64,000 bases of DNA, taken from Nostoc sp. XA010. GTDB lineage: Bacteria; Cyanobacteriota; Cyanobacteriia; Cyanobacteriales; Nostocaceae. Positions within the stretch are counted from its first letter, which is position 1. The number at the start of each line of letters is the position of its first letter. Shown here piece by piece: positions 32,330-42,173 of the stretch. The stretch covers positions 248,001-312,000 of the forward strand of contig NZ_JAIVFX010000003.1 of NCBI RefSeq assembly GCF_020829625.1, given 5' to 3'. Under the pieces are notes generated by a model, which saw nothing but the letters and a program-made list of their open reading frames with translations, was not told the origin of the DNA and searched no databases. Made by a program: the position numbers and the translations under genes.

Positions 32330-33685
32330 ATGCATTGTTCTGCCACCCTAAACCAACTGGTTGAAGTTCTTTTGGCCAGTTCTGTAAACTTATCTGAAAA
32401 TGCTTTAAAACAAGTAAGTTACGGTATACAAACAGATAGCCGTACCCTGAAGCCGGGTGAAGTATTTCTAGCTTTACGAGGCGATAAGTTTGATGGACAT
32501 GAATTTGTGCAAACTGCGATCGCAAAGGGTGCAATAGTGGCAATTGTGGATTTTGAATACGAAAATCCGGGACTTCCTGTATTACAAGTAAAAGACACCC
32601 TCAAAGCATATCAGAAACTTGGCAGATGGTGGCGCGATCGCTTTGACATCCCTGTAATCGGTGTAACAGGTTCCGTAGGTAAAACTACAACTAAAGAATT
32701 AATTGCCGCAGTTTTAGGAACAAAAGGGCGAGTTCACAAAACTTATGGAAATTACAATAACGAAATCGGTGTCCCGAAAACTCTCCTAGAACTTGGTGCA
32801 GAAGATGACTACGCCGTGATTGAAATGGCGATGCGGGGTAGGGGACAAATTGCCGAACTGACGCAAATAGCACGTCCAACAATTGGAGTCATTACCAATG
32901 TAGGGACAGCACATATCGAATTACTCGGTTCGGAAGAAGCAATCGCTGAGGCAAAATGTGAGTTATTAGCCGAAATGTCTGCTGATAGTGTGGCAATTCT
33001 TAACCACGACAATCCTTTATTAATGGCCACAGGAGCAAAATTTTGGCACGGAGAAGTTTTAACTTACGGCTTTTATGGTGGGGATATCCAAGGGCAACTA
33101 ATTGATAACGACACTGTAGAAGTTGCCGGAATCCAACTACCTCTACCTTTACCTGGTCGTCACAATGCAACAAATTTCTTAGCAGCTTTAGCGGTAGCAA
33201 AGGTGTTGGGGATCGATTGGGCAAGCCTCAAAGCAGGTGTAATGGTGGATATGCCCACAGGGCGATCGCAGCGATTTACCTTACCCAACGATGTGGTAAT
33301 CTTAGATGAAACTTATAATGCTGCACCAGAAGCTATGATTGCAGCGTTGCAATTATTGGCAGACACACCCGGAAAACGGAAGATTGCTGTGTTGGGTGCA
33401 ATGAAAGAATTGGGAGAGCGATCGCAGCAGTTGCACCAGCGAGTAGGAGAAACAGTGAAAAAGTTGAATTTAGACGGCTTGTTGGTTTTGGTAGATGGAC
33501 AAGATGCCGAAGCAATCGCTCTTAGTGCCGAAGGTATCCCATCGGAGTGTTTTGCAACTCATGCTGATTTGGTGGCTAGGTTGAAGACATTTGTGCAAGC
33601 AGGCGATCGTTTATTGTTCAAAGCCGCCCATTCTGTGGGACTAGATCGAGTAGTTAATCAGTTACGTGCAGAATTTTCCAGATGA
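32330..33685 (+). CDS. murF: UDP-N-acetylmuramoyl-tripeptide--D-alanyl-D-alanine ligase
   Basis: A ~451-residue cytoplasmic Mur ligase that adds D-Ala-D-Ala to the muramoyl tripeptide. The N-terminal domain begins MHCSATLNQLVEVLLASSVN. The ATP site is GVTGSVGKTTTKELIAA (~residues 111-127), followed by the substrate segment HKTYGNYNNEIGVP and the C-terminal domain with LDETYNAAPEAM. The frame is open 20 codons further upstream, but the ATG at 32330 gives the normal N-terminus. A partial, scrambled copy of its 3' part lies just downstream (33857-34006). Confidence 0.95.
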   Translation: MHCSATLNQLVEVLLASSVNLSENALKQVSYGIQTDSRTLKPGEVFLALRGDKFDGHEFVQTAIAKGAIVAIVDFEYENPGLPVLQVKDTLKAYQKLGRWWRDRFDIPVIGVTGSVGKTTTKELIAAVLGTKGRVHKTYGNYNNEIGVPKTLLELGAEDDYAVIEMAMRGRGQIAELTQIARPTIGVITNVGTAHIELLGSEEAIAEAKCELLAEMSADSVAILNHDNPLLMATGAKFWHGEVLTYGFYGGDIQGQLIDNDTVEVAGIQLPLPLPGRHNATNFLAALAVAKVLGIDWASLKAGVMVDMPTGRSQRFTLPNDVVILDETYNAAPEAMIAALQLLADTPGKRKIAVLGAMKELGERSQQLHQRVGETVKKLNLDGLLVLVDGQDAEAIALSAEGIPSECFATHADLVARLKTFVQAGDRLLFKAAHSVGLDRVVNQLRAEFSR

Positions 33686-33689
33686 TACC

Positions 33690-33851
33690 ACTAGAAAGCC
33701 AACCATCGCCGTTTTGGTCAATATCTGCCGTAGTCAGTTTGCCATTGGCATCATAGTTATAACTGGTAATCTCGTCAGCGATGCCATCATTATTTTTGTC
33801 AGCTACCTGTGCAGCTAGTTTGTTATTAGCATCGTAGCTGTAAGCAGTCAC
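33690..33851 (-). pseudogene. Fragment of a repeat protein with EF-hand/thrombospondin-3-like units
   Basis: The minus strand encodes TAYSYDANNKLAAQVADKNN, then DGIADEITSYNYDANGKLTT and DIDQNGDGWLSS: two copies of a ~27-residue unit containing calcium-loop-like DxNxDGxxD and YDANGKL. There is no good start or complete domain, and the frame runs into the 3' end of murF on the opposite strand. It looks like a remnant of a larger, probably secreted protein that landed between murF and its partial duplicate. Confidence 0.55.
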
Positions 33852-33856
33852 CTCAA

Positions 33857-34006
33857 CAATGATGCGATCTCAGCATTACAATTATTGGCAGACACACCCA
33901 AAAAGGGCAAAATTGCCCTCTTGAGTGCTATGAAAGAATTCTAAAGAGTGATGTCTAACTCCAAGCTGAAGAAGCATCTATGCACTAGCGAGTTGAAGAA
34001 GTAGTG
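33857..34006 (+). pseudogene. Degenerate partial duplicate of murF (3' part)
   Basis: The stretch AATTATTGGCAGACACACCC is identical to murF 33350-33369, and TATGAAAGAATT plus the following CACTAGCGAGT-type sequence match the next ~80 bp of murF with substitutions and small gaps. In translation it reads ALQLLADTPKKGKIALLSAM before a stop. It corresponds to murF nucleotides ~33340-33460 and is separated from the end of the functional gene by the repeat-protein fragment. Confidence 0.75.
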
Positions 34007-34029
34007 CGATCAGAGACTATGTGTAGATT

Positions 34030-34365
34030 TCAGGCGTTGTTGGAAAGACTAGGGTTATTACTGTAGCGTCTTTGAAAAAGAATTGCTGCTAAATTAGTTA
34101 CCAAACAGGTGATTGCTAGCCACAGCAAGATATAAGTAGGAGCCATCACCACGCCAATCAGGAACCAAGTATATACGTGCAGTATCATTACAGAAGCGAA
34201 AAAGCTAGCAATTCCCGCAGATTGCCACACTTGATACGATGGGCGACGTAACGCTACCAGGCTTATCGTTAAAATTGTGACAAGCAAGTTCGCTGGTACG
34301 AGAAATGTACAAATACTAATGCAATTGCCACGAGAGAACTCAGCTAAGTTGTTTAAATCGAGCAT
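34030..34365 (-). CDS. Membrane protein, conserved hypothetical (111 aa)
   Basis: A 111-residue protein with three to four hydrophobic segments: ICTFLVPANLLVTILTISLV, SAGIASFFASVMILHVYTWF and LIGVVMAPTYILLWLAITCL with VTNLAAILF. A short charged N-terminus (LDLNNLAEFSRGNC) precedes the first helix. It looks like an integral membrane protein of unknown role. It lies next to the murF-duplicate scar but appears intact. Confidence 0.7.
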   Translation of the reverse strand: MLDLNNLAEFSRGNCISICTFLVPANLLVTILTISLVALRRPSYQVWQSAGIASFFASVMILHVYTWFLIGVVMAPTYILLWLAITCLVTNLAAILFQRRYSNNPSLSNNA

Positions 34366-34570
34366 TAATTTGTTGGGATAGGTGTTAGCTTTTTAAGAAT
34401 TTAATTTATTTGATTTTAAAATAATGAAATCAAAATTAATATATGAGTGAGTAATCACATTGTAAATATAACATAAATTAAACTATTGAGTTGCGTTTTG
34501 ATACTTCCAATAGTTAGTTAATTATAAAGATTTTGGATAAGTAGGGTGGAAAATAACCACCCTAGCTGAA

Positions 34571-34972
34571 TTAACCCGGTAAAATCACCGTATCGATAAC
34601 GTGTATCACACCATTATCAGCTTCGATATCTGCTGCTAAAACTGTGGCGTTTTTAACTTCAAAACCATCAGAAGAACTAATTTTAATGGGTGAACCTTCC
34701 ACAGAATTAACCGTACCAAGTTCTGCCAAATCAGCCTTTAGCAGCTTTCCTGGAACGACATGATACTTTAATATCCGCGTTAACTGGGGAATATTCTGTA
34801 ACAGAGTTTGGATAGTTCCCGGCGGTAACTTGGCAAAAGCATCGTCATTTGGTGCAAAGACAGTGAACGGGCCAGGACTTTTTAATGTTTCTACTAAACC
34901 AGCAGCTTGTACAGCCGCCACCAGTGTTTTAAAAGACTCAGCCGTAACTGCAATATCAACAATATCAGCCAT
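34571..34972 (-). CDS. Fasciclin-domain protein
   Basis: A 133-residue protein consisting of one fasciclin (FAS1) domain: [40 protein letters not shown] (H1 motif), [10 protein letters not shown] (the central YH) and [13 protein letters not shown] (H2 motif). FAS1 domains mediate adhesion or bind lipids. There is no signal peptide, so unlike many relatives it appears cytoplasmic or leaderless, which is common for the cyanobacterial single-domain form. It appears monocistronic. Confidence 0.92.
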   Translation of the reverse strand: MADIVDIAVTAESFKTLVAAVQAAGLVETLKSPGPFTVFAPNDDAFAKLPPGTIQTLLQNIPQLTRILKYHVVPGKLLKADLAELGTVNSVEGSPIKISSSDGFEVKNATVLAADIEADNGVIHVIDTVILPG

Positions 34973-35164
34973 ATATCTTACCTAGAATCTCTGCAAAAGA
35001 TTTTAAAGGATAATAAACCTATTTGAAGTTTTATTAAACAAAATAAATTTAAAATCAGGCGTTAAAAAAGAGGCAGGGGAGCAGGGAGCAGGGGAGACAA
35101 GGGGGGGACAAGAGGTGAGAACTTGCAACAAGTCTTTTTCCCAATGCCTCATGCCCAATGCCCA

Positions 35165-36481
35165 TTAATTATGATTAACTTTCCAGCTTGCTAAATCAGT
35201 TAAAGAGCGATCGCGGTAACGTCCATAACGCTCCTGCTTACTCTTGATTTTCGCACCCAGTTCGGGAAAAATCCCAAAGTTGGGCGGCATTGGTTGGAAA
35301 TGCTTCGGCGAAGCGGAACTAATAAATTCCAATAACGCACCCATCATTGTTGTTGGTGGTAAAACCAAAGCTTCTTTACCCAAAGCTAGCCGCGCTGCAT
35401 TAATTCCCGCCAAGCAGCCACCCGCAGCCGCAGCAGTGTAGCCTTCAGTACCAATCAACTGTCCAGCAGCTAACAATGTCGGACGCTCTTTAAATTGCAG
35501 AGTCGGATGCATTAGCTGAGGAGCATTAATAAAAGTGTTGCGGTGCATCACTCCCAATCGGACAAACTCTGCCTTTTCCAAACTGGGAATTAGCTGAAAT
35601 ATTCGCTTTTGCTCACCCCAACGCAGATTAGTTTGGAATCCTACCATATTCCACAGTTGACCAGCTTTATCTTCTTGTCGTAACTGCACCACAGCATAAG
35701 GACGTTCCCCTGTGCGAGTATCTGACAATCCCACTGGCTTTAGGGGGCCGTAGCGCATGGTATCTTCCCCACGCTGTGCTAGTTCTTCAATGGGTAAACA
35801 AGCTTCAAAAAATTTTGCCGTTTCCCGTTCAAAACCTTTGAGTTCTGTTTGTTCCGCTTTACAAAGTTCTTCTCGGAACCGCAAGTACTGCTCTTTATTC
35901 ATTGGGCAGTTGAGATAAGCGGCTTCACCTTTGTCATAACGTGATGCCATAAAAGCAACGTCACGGTTAATCGATTCTCCCACAATAATCGGACTAGCCG
36001 CATCGAAAAAGCTGAGGTATTCCATCCCCGTAAAGCGCTGCAAATCTTCGGCTAAGTCGGGACTGGTTAAAGGCCCAGTTGCCAAAACTACAATCCCTTC
36101 CGGAATCGTAGATACTTCACCCCGGCGAAATTCAATTAAAGGATGATGTGCTAAAGTTTGAGTCAAATCTTGGCCAAATTGTCCCCTGTCTACCGCTAGC
36201 GCCCCACCCGCAGGAACGGCGTGTTCATCAGCTTTGGAGATGACGATAGAACCGAGTTGGCGTAATTCTTCGTGCAATAATCCAGCCGCGCGATCGCTTG
36301 CCATTGCCCCAAAGGAATTACTACACACTAATTCTGCCAAATGTTCTGTATGATGAGCAGGGCTGAAGCGTTTTGGACGCATTTCATGGAGAATTACCGG
36401 TACTCCAGCTTGGGCTATTTGCCACGCTGCTTCAGTTCCAGCTAGTCCACCTCCAATTACTTGTATCGGTTGTTGTTCCAT
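35165..36481 (-). CDS. trmFO: Methylenetetrahydrofolate--tRNA-(uracil-5-)-methyltransferase TrmFO
   Basis: A 438-residue FAD protein that methylates U54 in the T-loop of tRNA using methylenetetrahydrofolate. The N-terminal dinucleotide motif is [20 protein letters not shown]. The family segments [28 protein letters not shown] with the catalytic cysteine region, and [20 protein letters not shown] near the C-terminus are all present. Length matches the family (~435-445). It is read from the ATG at 36481 and ends near a repeat-rich gap. Confidence 0.96.
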   Translation of the reverse strand: MEQQPIQVIGGGLAGTEAAWQIAQAGVPVILHEMRPKRFSPAHHTEHLAELVCSNSFGAMASDRAAGLLHEELRQLGSIVISKADEHAVPAGGALAVDRGQFGQDLTQTLAHHPLIEFRRGEVSTIPEGIVVLATGPLTSPDLAEDLQRFTGMEYLSFFDAASPIIVGESINRDVAFMASRYDKGEAAYLNCPMNKEQYLRFREELCKAEQTELKGFERETAKFFEACLPIEELAQRGEDTMRYGPLKPVGLSDTRTGERPYAVVQLRQEDKAGQLWNMVGFQTNLRWGEQKRIFQLIPSLEKAEFVRLGVMHRNTFINAPQLMHPTLQFKERPTLLAAGQLIGTEGYTAAAAGGCLAGINAARLALGKEALVLPPTTMMGALLEFISSASPKHFQPMPPNFGIFPELGAKIKSKQERYGRYRDRSLTDLASWKVNHN

Positions 36482-37035
36482 AGTTATATTTTTAACGCTT
36501 CGCGGAAGTCCCCATCTTCAAGGTACTCCTTAAGATAGGGATTGTGATCTCTTGGTGAGGATTACATCTGGAATTGATTTTTTACTTGGTAAAAACAAAT
36601 TCTGGATGGATGACGAATCCCCATCGCCCTTGGCATCTCCCCTTGGGAGAGGATTTTCTGGTAAGATATTCAATGTCTTGACCATCAATGCCATAAGCGA
36701 AAACCAAGCTAATAGGTACATGTTGCAAGAAAAAGATTTGGGTCTTGGGAACCAGGACTCCTGCCCTTGGAGGGAATGTAAGACCAAAAAAACTACGGAG
36801 TTTTTGAGGCTGTTACCGATGAATGGGGAAGCTCAGACTTCAGTCGTAGGCAAGTCTGAGTAGTTCACTTCCTATATCATAAGTATCGATCAGCATTACA
36901 GAAGTAAAATTAAATAAAAAGTCATGCTGACTATATAATTCAGCGTAAAATATGGTGAAGCAACAACACCAGATAATCTCTGCTATGCCTGTATTCTATG
37001 TAACCTTCAAAAAATAACTGATTTGGAGTCAAAAA
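36482..37035. other. Intergenic region with a probable IS200/IS605-type remnant
   Basis: A 554-bp spacer. An open frame from 36552 to 36863 has some features of a decayed transposase tail and ends in a hairpin typical of such elements (36832-36868). Repeats of the CCCTTGGCATCTCCCCTTGG kind are also present near 36,625. No intact gene is seen. Confidence 0.5.
36700..36868 (+). mobile_element. Possible 3' remnant of an IS200/IS605 tnpB-type element
   Basis: The final ~40 codons (GLGNQDSCPWRECKTKKTTE, ending LLPMNGEAQTSVVGKSE) run into a perfect 9-bp hairpin, CTCAGACTT (36832-36840) with AAGTCTGAG (36852-36860), followed by TAGTTCAC. A gene tail overlapping a hairpin just before TTCAC is the usual right end of TnpB-carrying elements. 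No upstream body of tnpB is left, so this would be a scar. Confidence 0.4.
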
Positions 37036-37752
37036 TTAGAAATTATCTGTATCGATTCCCTTTTCTTTGACTTTAGCTAACAATTCTTGATAGCGATTGC
37101 GCTCTTTTTCTAATTCTTCTAAAGCCGCTTCCTTTGCTTGACATTCCCGTTCTGCACGTTGGCGTTCTTGTTCCCGCAATTGGTCAATTTCTACGGGTGA
37201 CAAAAACTTTTGTCCGGTGGTAGAAAAAATTTCCAGAGTATCCGGTGTCAGCGTAAAACGCATTCCGAAACGCGGACTTACCCAGCCATTCATCTCTTCA
37301 ATAACTTCAAAACTATCCCTAGAACGGAGCAAGCCATTTAAATCGTTCTTAGCCGGATCATAAATATAATATTCTTCCACGCCGTAACGCTGGTAAAACT
37401 GCAATTTTTTGGTCATTTCTTTGAGCGTTTTACCTGGCGAGAGAATTTCAAATACTACCTGTGGGGGGATATTATCTTCATCCCATTGTAAATAAGAACC
37501 CCGTTTTATTTTTGGTCTGCCAAAGACCACCATTGTATCCGGCGCTTGTTTAATATTCGGGCTTCCTTTAACTGGATACCAAAACAAATCTCCGGCGATA
37601 AATACATCAGCTTGCGATGCAAATAGGATTTCTAAATTTTCTTTAATTTTGACAATCCATGCAAATTGTTCTGTATTATCCGCCATTGGCTGTCCGTCGC
37701 TTTCTGGGTAGATGACTTCGATGGTAGTTTCTGGTGTGACTTGTTGTACCAT
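37036..37752 (-). CDS. Uma2-family protein with C-terminal coiled coil
   Basis: A 238-residue Uma2 protein. SQADVFIAGDLFWYPVKGSP and APDTMVVFGRPK form the first part of the PD-(D/E)xK-like core, PPQVVFEILSPGKTLKEMTK carries the Glu and Lys, and FYQRYGVEEYYIYDP is the family hallmark. The last ~45 residues (EIDQLREQERQRAERECQAK...) form a coiled coil. Putative active-site residues are present. It is encoded just downstream of panB on the same strand (64-bp gap), but a functional link is unlikely. Function of the family is not established. Confidence 0.9.
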   Translation of the reverse strand: MVQQVTPETTIEVIYPESDGQPMADNTEQFAWIVKIKENLEILFASQADVFIAGDLFWYPVKGSPNIKQAPDTMVVFGRPKIKRGSYLQWDEDNIPPQVVFEILSPGKTLKEMTKKLQFYQRYGVEEYYIYDPAKNDLNGLLRSRDSFEVIEEMNGWVSPRFGMRFTLTPDTLEIFSTTGQKFLSPVEIDQLREQERQRAERECQAKEAALEELEKERNRYQELLAKVKEKGIDTDNF

Positions 37753-37816
37753 TGCTACACCTCCAAGTATCGGGTTTAGTAGTCATAGAAATTTGGACTT
37801 AACTCAGATTCTACTA

Positions 37817-38587
37817 TTATGGAAATTTCCGATCGCGCACTTCCCCGGCATAATCTTGCACGGCTTTGGTAATCGTCTCCCGCAAGTTGGTATAAACTTT
37901 GGCAAATGGTGGATGCTTTTCAGCAAGTCCGAGGACATCTGAGGTAACTAAAACTTGTCCATCGCAGTGAGATCCTGCACCGATACCAATTGTCGGAATG
38001 CTTAATTTTTGTGTAATCTGCATTGCCAAATCTGCGGGGATATGCTCTAAAACGAGAGAAAATACACCTGCTTGTTCCAGAGCGATCGCTTCTTGTAAAA
38101 TCCTCTCACTCGCTTCTTGCGTTTTCCCTTGTTGTCGCAAACCGAGTTGATGTACTGATTGCGGTGTCAAACCGACATGACCCATTACCGGAATTCCAGC
38201 TTGAACCAAACGAGCAATAGTTTCTGCGATCGCTGGATAGCCACCTTCTAATTTTACCGCTTGAGCGCCCGTTTCCTTCAGTACCCGCCCAGCTGAGTGC
38301 ATTGCTTGCTGGAGACTTTCTTGATACGTCAAAAATGGTAAATCTACCACCACTAATGCCCGCTTAACTCCTCGACGTACAGATTTGGCGTGGTATATCA
38401 TCTCATCCAAAGTTATCGGCAGTGTTGTTTCATACCCTAGAACTACTGCCATAGAGTCGCCCACAAGGATTAAGTCTACACCAGCTGCATCGAGGAGTTG
38501 AGCGATCGCATAATCCCAGGCCGTCAACGCTACAATTGAACGCCCCTGTTGTTTCCATTGAATTAATTGCTGGGTAGTGATTGCCAT
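37817..38587 (-). CDS. panB: 3-methyl-2-oxobutanoate hydroxymethyltransferase
   Basis: A 256-residue cytoplasmic enzyme that makes ketopantoate from alpha-ketoisovalerate and methylenetetrahydrofolate, the first committed step of pantothenate synthesis. Motifs: [32 protein letters not shown] (metal-binding Asp), [25 protein letters not shown] and [17 protein letters not shown]. Length is normal. It starts at the ATG at 38587 behind repeat DNA; panC is not in the window. Confidence 0.96.
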   Translation of the reverse strand: MAITTQQLIQWKQQGRSIVALTAWDYAIAQLLDAAGVDLILVGDSMAVVLGYETTLPITLDEMIYHAKSVRRGVKRALVVVDLPFLTYQESLQQAMHSAGRVLKETGAQAVKLEGGYPAIAETIARLVQAGIPVMGHVGLTPQSVHQLGLRQQGKTQEASERILQEAIALEQAGVFSLVLEHIPADLAMQITQKLSIPTIGIGAGSHCDGQVLVTSDVLGLAEKHPPFAKVYTNLRETITKAVQDYAGEVRDRKFP

Positions 38588-38593
38588 TTTTTT

Positions 38594-38712
38594 AGTGTTA
38601 AGTGCTGAATTAGAAGTGCTGAGTTAGGAGTGATGAGTTAGGAGTAAATAGCTCAGGATTTCATTTAATTCATAACTTCTAATTCCTAACTCTTAACTCT
38701 TAACTCCTAACT
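38594..38712. repeat. Opposed heptamer repeats (GAGTTAG / CTAACTC)
   Basis: GTGCTGAGTTAGGAGTGATG-type units on the left face CCTAACTCTTAACTCTTAAC on the right around an AT-rich centre, so the gap can form an imperfect long hairpin between the propeller gene and panB. Confidence 0.7.
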
Positions 38713-38714
38713 TG

Positions 38715-39827
38715 TTACTTCACGGCGCGACTGAAAGCAATATGGGGTTTTGCACTGTCGGTTTTAGGCATTAACCAAGCTAGACCTTCACTAGTGCCGA
38801 TCCATAATTTATTGGCGATGTCAGGTGCAAGGGCAAGAACCCGACTAGAAGGAAGTCCAGCAACTTCTGCATCTAACACAGCTCCTGTATTTGGATTTAA
38901 TCGTAACAAACCATTGTTGGTCCCAACCCAGACACTACCATCTTTAGCAAAACGTATCGCACTCACGTCACGCCCACGCAGACGAGTTACAGACCGCAAC
39001 ACTGCACCAGTTTTTGGGTTAATAACTAGTAAATTATTTGGCATTCCCGCCCAAATTAACCCTTCTGGACTCATAGCTAAAGCTTGGACAGTCGTCCCTG
39101 GTAAATCGGCTATCCGCTTCATAATCGCAGCACTAGAAGTATTTACCCGTACCAATCCATCAAGAGTGCCAACCCACAGTTGACCTTCAGCATCTAAAGT
39201 CAGGGTGTTGGCGCTGACACCAGGCAGATTTTTTAATGTTGTCATAATCAAGCCTTGGTCGGGACTAATTAGGGCTAAACCGCTATCGGTTCCAGTCCAC
39301 AAATAACCCCGTTTGTCAACTAACAATGACAACACCCGTTTAGAAGGCAAAAATAAATTCTGCGCGGTGATTTCGCTAGTACGGGGGTCTACTCGGAACA
39401 GTCCATCATAACTTCCTACCCACAAACGTCCTACTTTGTCTTGGGCTAAAGCACCAATGGCAACATTTGGTAAACTAACACGAGAAATAATCTTGCCAGT
39501 TTTAGGATCAATCCGCGATAGTCCCCGCCAAGAACCTACCCAAAGATTGCCAGTAATATCTCCCAGTAAGTTCCCGACACGATAATCAGTTTTTGGCGAA
39601 TTTTCTTGCACTCCTCGCTCATCGGGCAAAGGTTCTACTCGCGGTGGCGGTGCAGAAGATGGGTAAGGAGGAGTTAGATCAGATGAATTAATATCAGGGG
39701 TTTTTTGTGCCCATCCTATACTTGGCAAAGCTATCAACCCCAGCAAGATAGAAGTAGTCAATAAACTAGTACGCTTGCAAAACAATACCACGGTGACATT
39801 TCCTTTGGAGACAGTACCCATAGCCAT
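38715..39827 (-). CDS. Secreted seven-bladed beta-propeller protein (two-component-regulator propeller type)
   Basis: A 370-residue protein with an N-terminal signal peptide (SLLTTSILLGLIALPSIGWA then Q) and a proline-rich linker. Seven ~42-residue repeats follow, each with a core like GNLWVGSWRGLSRIDPKTG, GRLWVGSYDGLFRVDPRT, GYLWTGTDSGLALISP, GQLWVGTLDGLVRVNTSS, GLIWAGMPNNLLVINPKTG, GSVWVGTNNGLLRLNPNTG and NKLWIGTSEGLAWLMPKT. These match the Reg_prop repeats of sensor kinases, but no kinase domain is attached, so it is a stand-alone periplasmic propeller, perhaps a binding protein. Confidence 0.88.
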   Translation of the reverse strand: MAMGTVSKGNVTVVLFCKRTSLLTTSILLGLIALPSIGWAQKTPDINSSDLTPPYPSSAPPPRVEPLPDERGVQENSPKTDYRVGNLLGDITGNLWVGSWRGLSRIDPKTGKIISRVSLPNVAIGALAQDKVGRLWVGSYDGLFRVDPRTSEITAQNLFLPSKRVLSLLVDKRGYLWTGTDSGLALISPDQGLIMTTLKNLPGVSANTLTLDAEGQLWVGTLDGLVRVNTSSAAIMKRIADLPGTTVQALAMSPEGLIWAGMPNNLLVINPKTGAVLRSVTRLRGRDVSAIRFAKDGSVWVGTNNGLLRLNPNTGAVLDAEVAGLPSSRVLALAPDIANKLWIGTSEGLAWLMPKTDSAKPHIAFSRAVK

Positions 39828-40642
39828 TACCTAAACTGGCTTTGGGTTAGTTCCAGTGTTCCCCTAGTCAGGATTTTTTAAACATTGGGGACTGGGGACT
39901 GGGGAATAGGAACTGGGGAATAGGAAATAAATATTTAGGAATACTTTCTCATTACCCAATACCCAGCCCCCAATACCCAGTCCCCAGTCCCTAAACACTA
40001 CTGATGACACCTTGTAAAGCATCTGTAACAAAATGTTAAATCTTTATGTAATAACAAAATTAAATATATAAGTTAAAAACTTTCAAAGAATAACTTATCG
40101 AATTATTGATATATTGTGGAATAAGTTACAAATTACGTGGTGTGCAATTTTTTATCTTTACGCTCACGACTCTGCTAAATCTCTGTCAAGTAAATTTTTT
40201 TCTGGTATCTTTTCCATCAAGGGAGAAGATATAGGGAGTGTAGAGGCGGGAATGTGTGCCAGCCAGCCCAATCCCCTGAATACCCCGATTTGTAGGGAAA
40301 TTATCTAAATCAAGCCGCAAAAGCGGAAGTTTTGGTGAAATTGAGAAGGTTTAGTTGGATGCGAAGAAGAGGTAAAAAAGAATTTTGATTCGTAGGGAGA
40401 GGGAACAGTAGAAGCGCTAGGTCGCGTACCCCTAGAAGGGGATAACACTGGTGAGGAAGGCTACCACCGCTACCAAACAAAGTGTCCGCCGCAAAAAAAC
40501 TGCTACCCTCTGCCAAAAAGAACCCTTAACAAAAATTTTTACCGTTCTTTTCCCCGATGAAGGGGGGAAAAATGGGGTGAGGGGAAGTTGCACAAAACGT
40601 GATTTGATAATTAATAAGAGTGATTTCAGGGAAGGATAAAAT
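39828..40642. other. Long rbcL upstream region
   Basis: This 815-bp spacer contains opposed heptamer repeats (39886-39992), an AT-rich tract (40040-40130) likely to hold promoter elements, and about 320 bp of leader. A long rbcL leader is known in Anabaena-type cyanobacteria. No intact NtcA box (GTA-N8-TAC) stands out. The frames 40114-40308 and 40451-40639 do not look like proteins. AGGGAAGGA at 40628-40636 is the rbcL ribosome site. Confidence 0.5.
39886..39992. repeat. Opposed heptamer STRR arrays
   Basis: GGGGACTGGGGACTGGGGAA-type units (39886-39925) face ACCCAGTCCCCAGTCCC-type units (39955-39992) around ~30 bp of AT-rich DNA. The arms are complementary and could form a long imperfect hairpin upstream of rbcL. 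Confidence 0.8.
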
Positions 40643-42073
40643 ATGTCTTACGCTCAAACGAAGACTCAGAGCAAGTCTGGGTATCAAGCCGGGGTTAAAG
40701 ATTACAGACTAACTTATTACACACCCGATTACACACCAAAAGATACCGATCTTCTAGCTGCGTTCCGCATGACACCCCAGCCTGGTGTTCCTCCCGAAGA
40801 AGCAGGTGCGGCTGTAGCGGCTGAGTCTTCCACAGGTACTTGGACAACTGTGTGGACAGACTTGCTCACCGACCTCGATCGCTACAAAGGTCGTTGTTAT
40901 GACATCGAACCAGTTCCCGGTGAAGACAACCAGTACATCTGCTACGTTGCCTATCCTCTGGACTTGTTTGAAGAAGGTTCTGTAACCAACGTGTTGACCT
41001 CAATTGTAGGTAACGTATTTGGTTTCAAAGCTCTGCGGGCACTGCGTCTAGAAGATATTCGCTTTCCTGTTGCTTACATCAAGACCTTCCAAGGGCCTCC
41101 TCACGGTATCCAAGTTGAGCGCGACAAGTTAAACAAATACGGTCGTCCTTTGCTGGGTTGTACCATTAAGCCCAAATTGGGTCTTTCTGCTAAGAACTAC
41201 GGACGCGCTGTATACGAGTGCTTACGCGGTGGTTTGGACTTCACCAAAGACGACGAAAACATCAACTCCGCACCATTCCAAAGATGGCGCGATCGCTTCT
41301 TGTTCGTAGCTGAAGCTATCACCAAAGCCCAAGCAGAAACCGGTGAAATTAAAGGTCACTACCTAAACGTTACGGCTCCCACCTGTGAAGAAATGCTGAA
41401 GCGGGCTGAGTACGCTAAAGAACTCAAACAGCCCATCATCATGCATGACTACCTCACCGCAGGTTTTACCGCCAACACCACATTGGCTCGTTGGTGCCGT
41501 GATAACGGTATTCTGTTGCACATTCACCGTGCTATGCACGCTGTAATCGACCGTCAAAAGAACCACGGTATCCACTTCCGTGTATTGGCTAAAGCCCTAC
41601 GTTTGTCTGGTGGTGACCACATCCACACCGGCACCGTAGTTGGTAAGTTGGAAGGTGAGCGTGGCATCACAATGGGCTTCGTTGACCTGTTGCGTGAAAA
41701 CTACATTGAGCAAGACAAGTCTCGTGGTATTTACTTTACCCAAGACTGGGCTTCTCTACCTGGTGTAATGGCAGTTGCTTCTGGTGGTATCCACGTATGG
41801 CACATGCCCGCACTGGTAGAAATCTTTGGTGATGACTCCGTACTACAATTCGGTGGTGGTACTCTGGGACATCCTTGGGGTAACGCTCCTGGTGCAACCG
41901 CTAATCGCGTCGCCTTGGAAGCCGTTGTTCAAGCTCGTAACGAAGGCCGCAACTTGGCTCGTGAAGGTAACGATATCATCCGCGAAGCTGCCAAGTGGTC
42001 TCCTGAACTGGCTGTTGCTTGCGAACTTTGGAAAGAAATCAAGTTCGAGTTTGAAGCAATGGATACCGTCTGA
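40643..42073 (+). CDS. rbcL: RuBisCO large subunit (form IB)
   Basis: A 476-residue catalytic subunit of ribulose-1,5-bisphosphate carboxylase/oxygenase, packaged in carboxysomes. The active-site lysines are in [20 protein letters not shown], the carbamylated lysine is in [19 protein letters not shown], and loop 6 contains [13 protein letters not shown]. An AGGGAAGGA ribosome site lies 7 bases before the ATG. Codon use is strongly biased towards highly expressed codons compared with neighbouring genes. It heads the rbcL-rbcX-rbcS operon. No truncation or missing residue is seen. Confidence 0.99.
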   Translation: MSYAQTKTQSKSGYQAGVKDYRLTYYTPDYTPKDTDLLAAFRMTPQPGVPPEEAGAAVAAESSTGTWTTVWTDLLTDLDRYKGRCYDIEPVPGEDNQYICYVAYPLDLFEEGSVTNVLTSIVGNVFGFKALRALRLEDIRFPVAYIKTFQGPPHGIQVERDKLNKYGRPLLGCTIKPKLGLSAKNYGRAVYECLRGGLDFTKDDENINSAPFQRWRDRFLFVAEAITKAQAETGEIKGHYLNVTAPTCEEMLKRAEYAKELKQPIIMHDYLTAGFTANTTLARWCRDNGILLHIHRAMHAVIDRQKNHGIHFRVLAKALRLSGGDHIHTGTVVGKLEGERGITMGFVDLLRENYIEQDKSRGIYFTQDWASLPGVMAVASGGIHVWHMPALVEIFGDDSVLQFGGGTLGHPWGNAPGATANRVALEAVVQARNEGRNLAREGNDIIREAAKWSPELAVACELWKEIKFEFEAMDTV

Positions 42074-42082
42074 TCTGAGTTA

Positions 42083-42155
42083 ACAGTTAAGAGTTAAGAG
42101 TTAAGAGTTAGGATTTGCATTAATTCATAACTCATAACTCATAACTCATAACTCT
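42083..42155. repeat. Opposed heptamer repeats between rbcL and rbcX
   Basis: Three AGAGTTA units (42085-42111) face four TAACTCA units (42126-42154). The arms pair except for one A-A mismatch per heptamer, giving an imperfect stem of ~25 bp inside the RuBisCO transcript. It could attenuate or stabilise the rbcL message relative to rbcX-rbcS. Confidence 0.75.
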
Positions 42156-42173
42156 TCAGGGCTGGGGTCAAGC

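Noticed and set aside
40114..40639. Two short plus-strand frames in the rbcL leader (64 and 62 codons)
   Set aside because: The second begins at GTG and is only lysine/arginine-rich; the region is better explained as a long untranslated leader.
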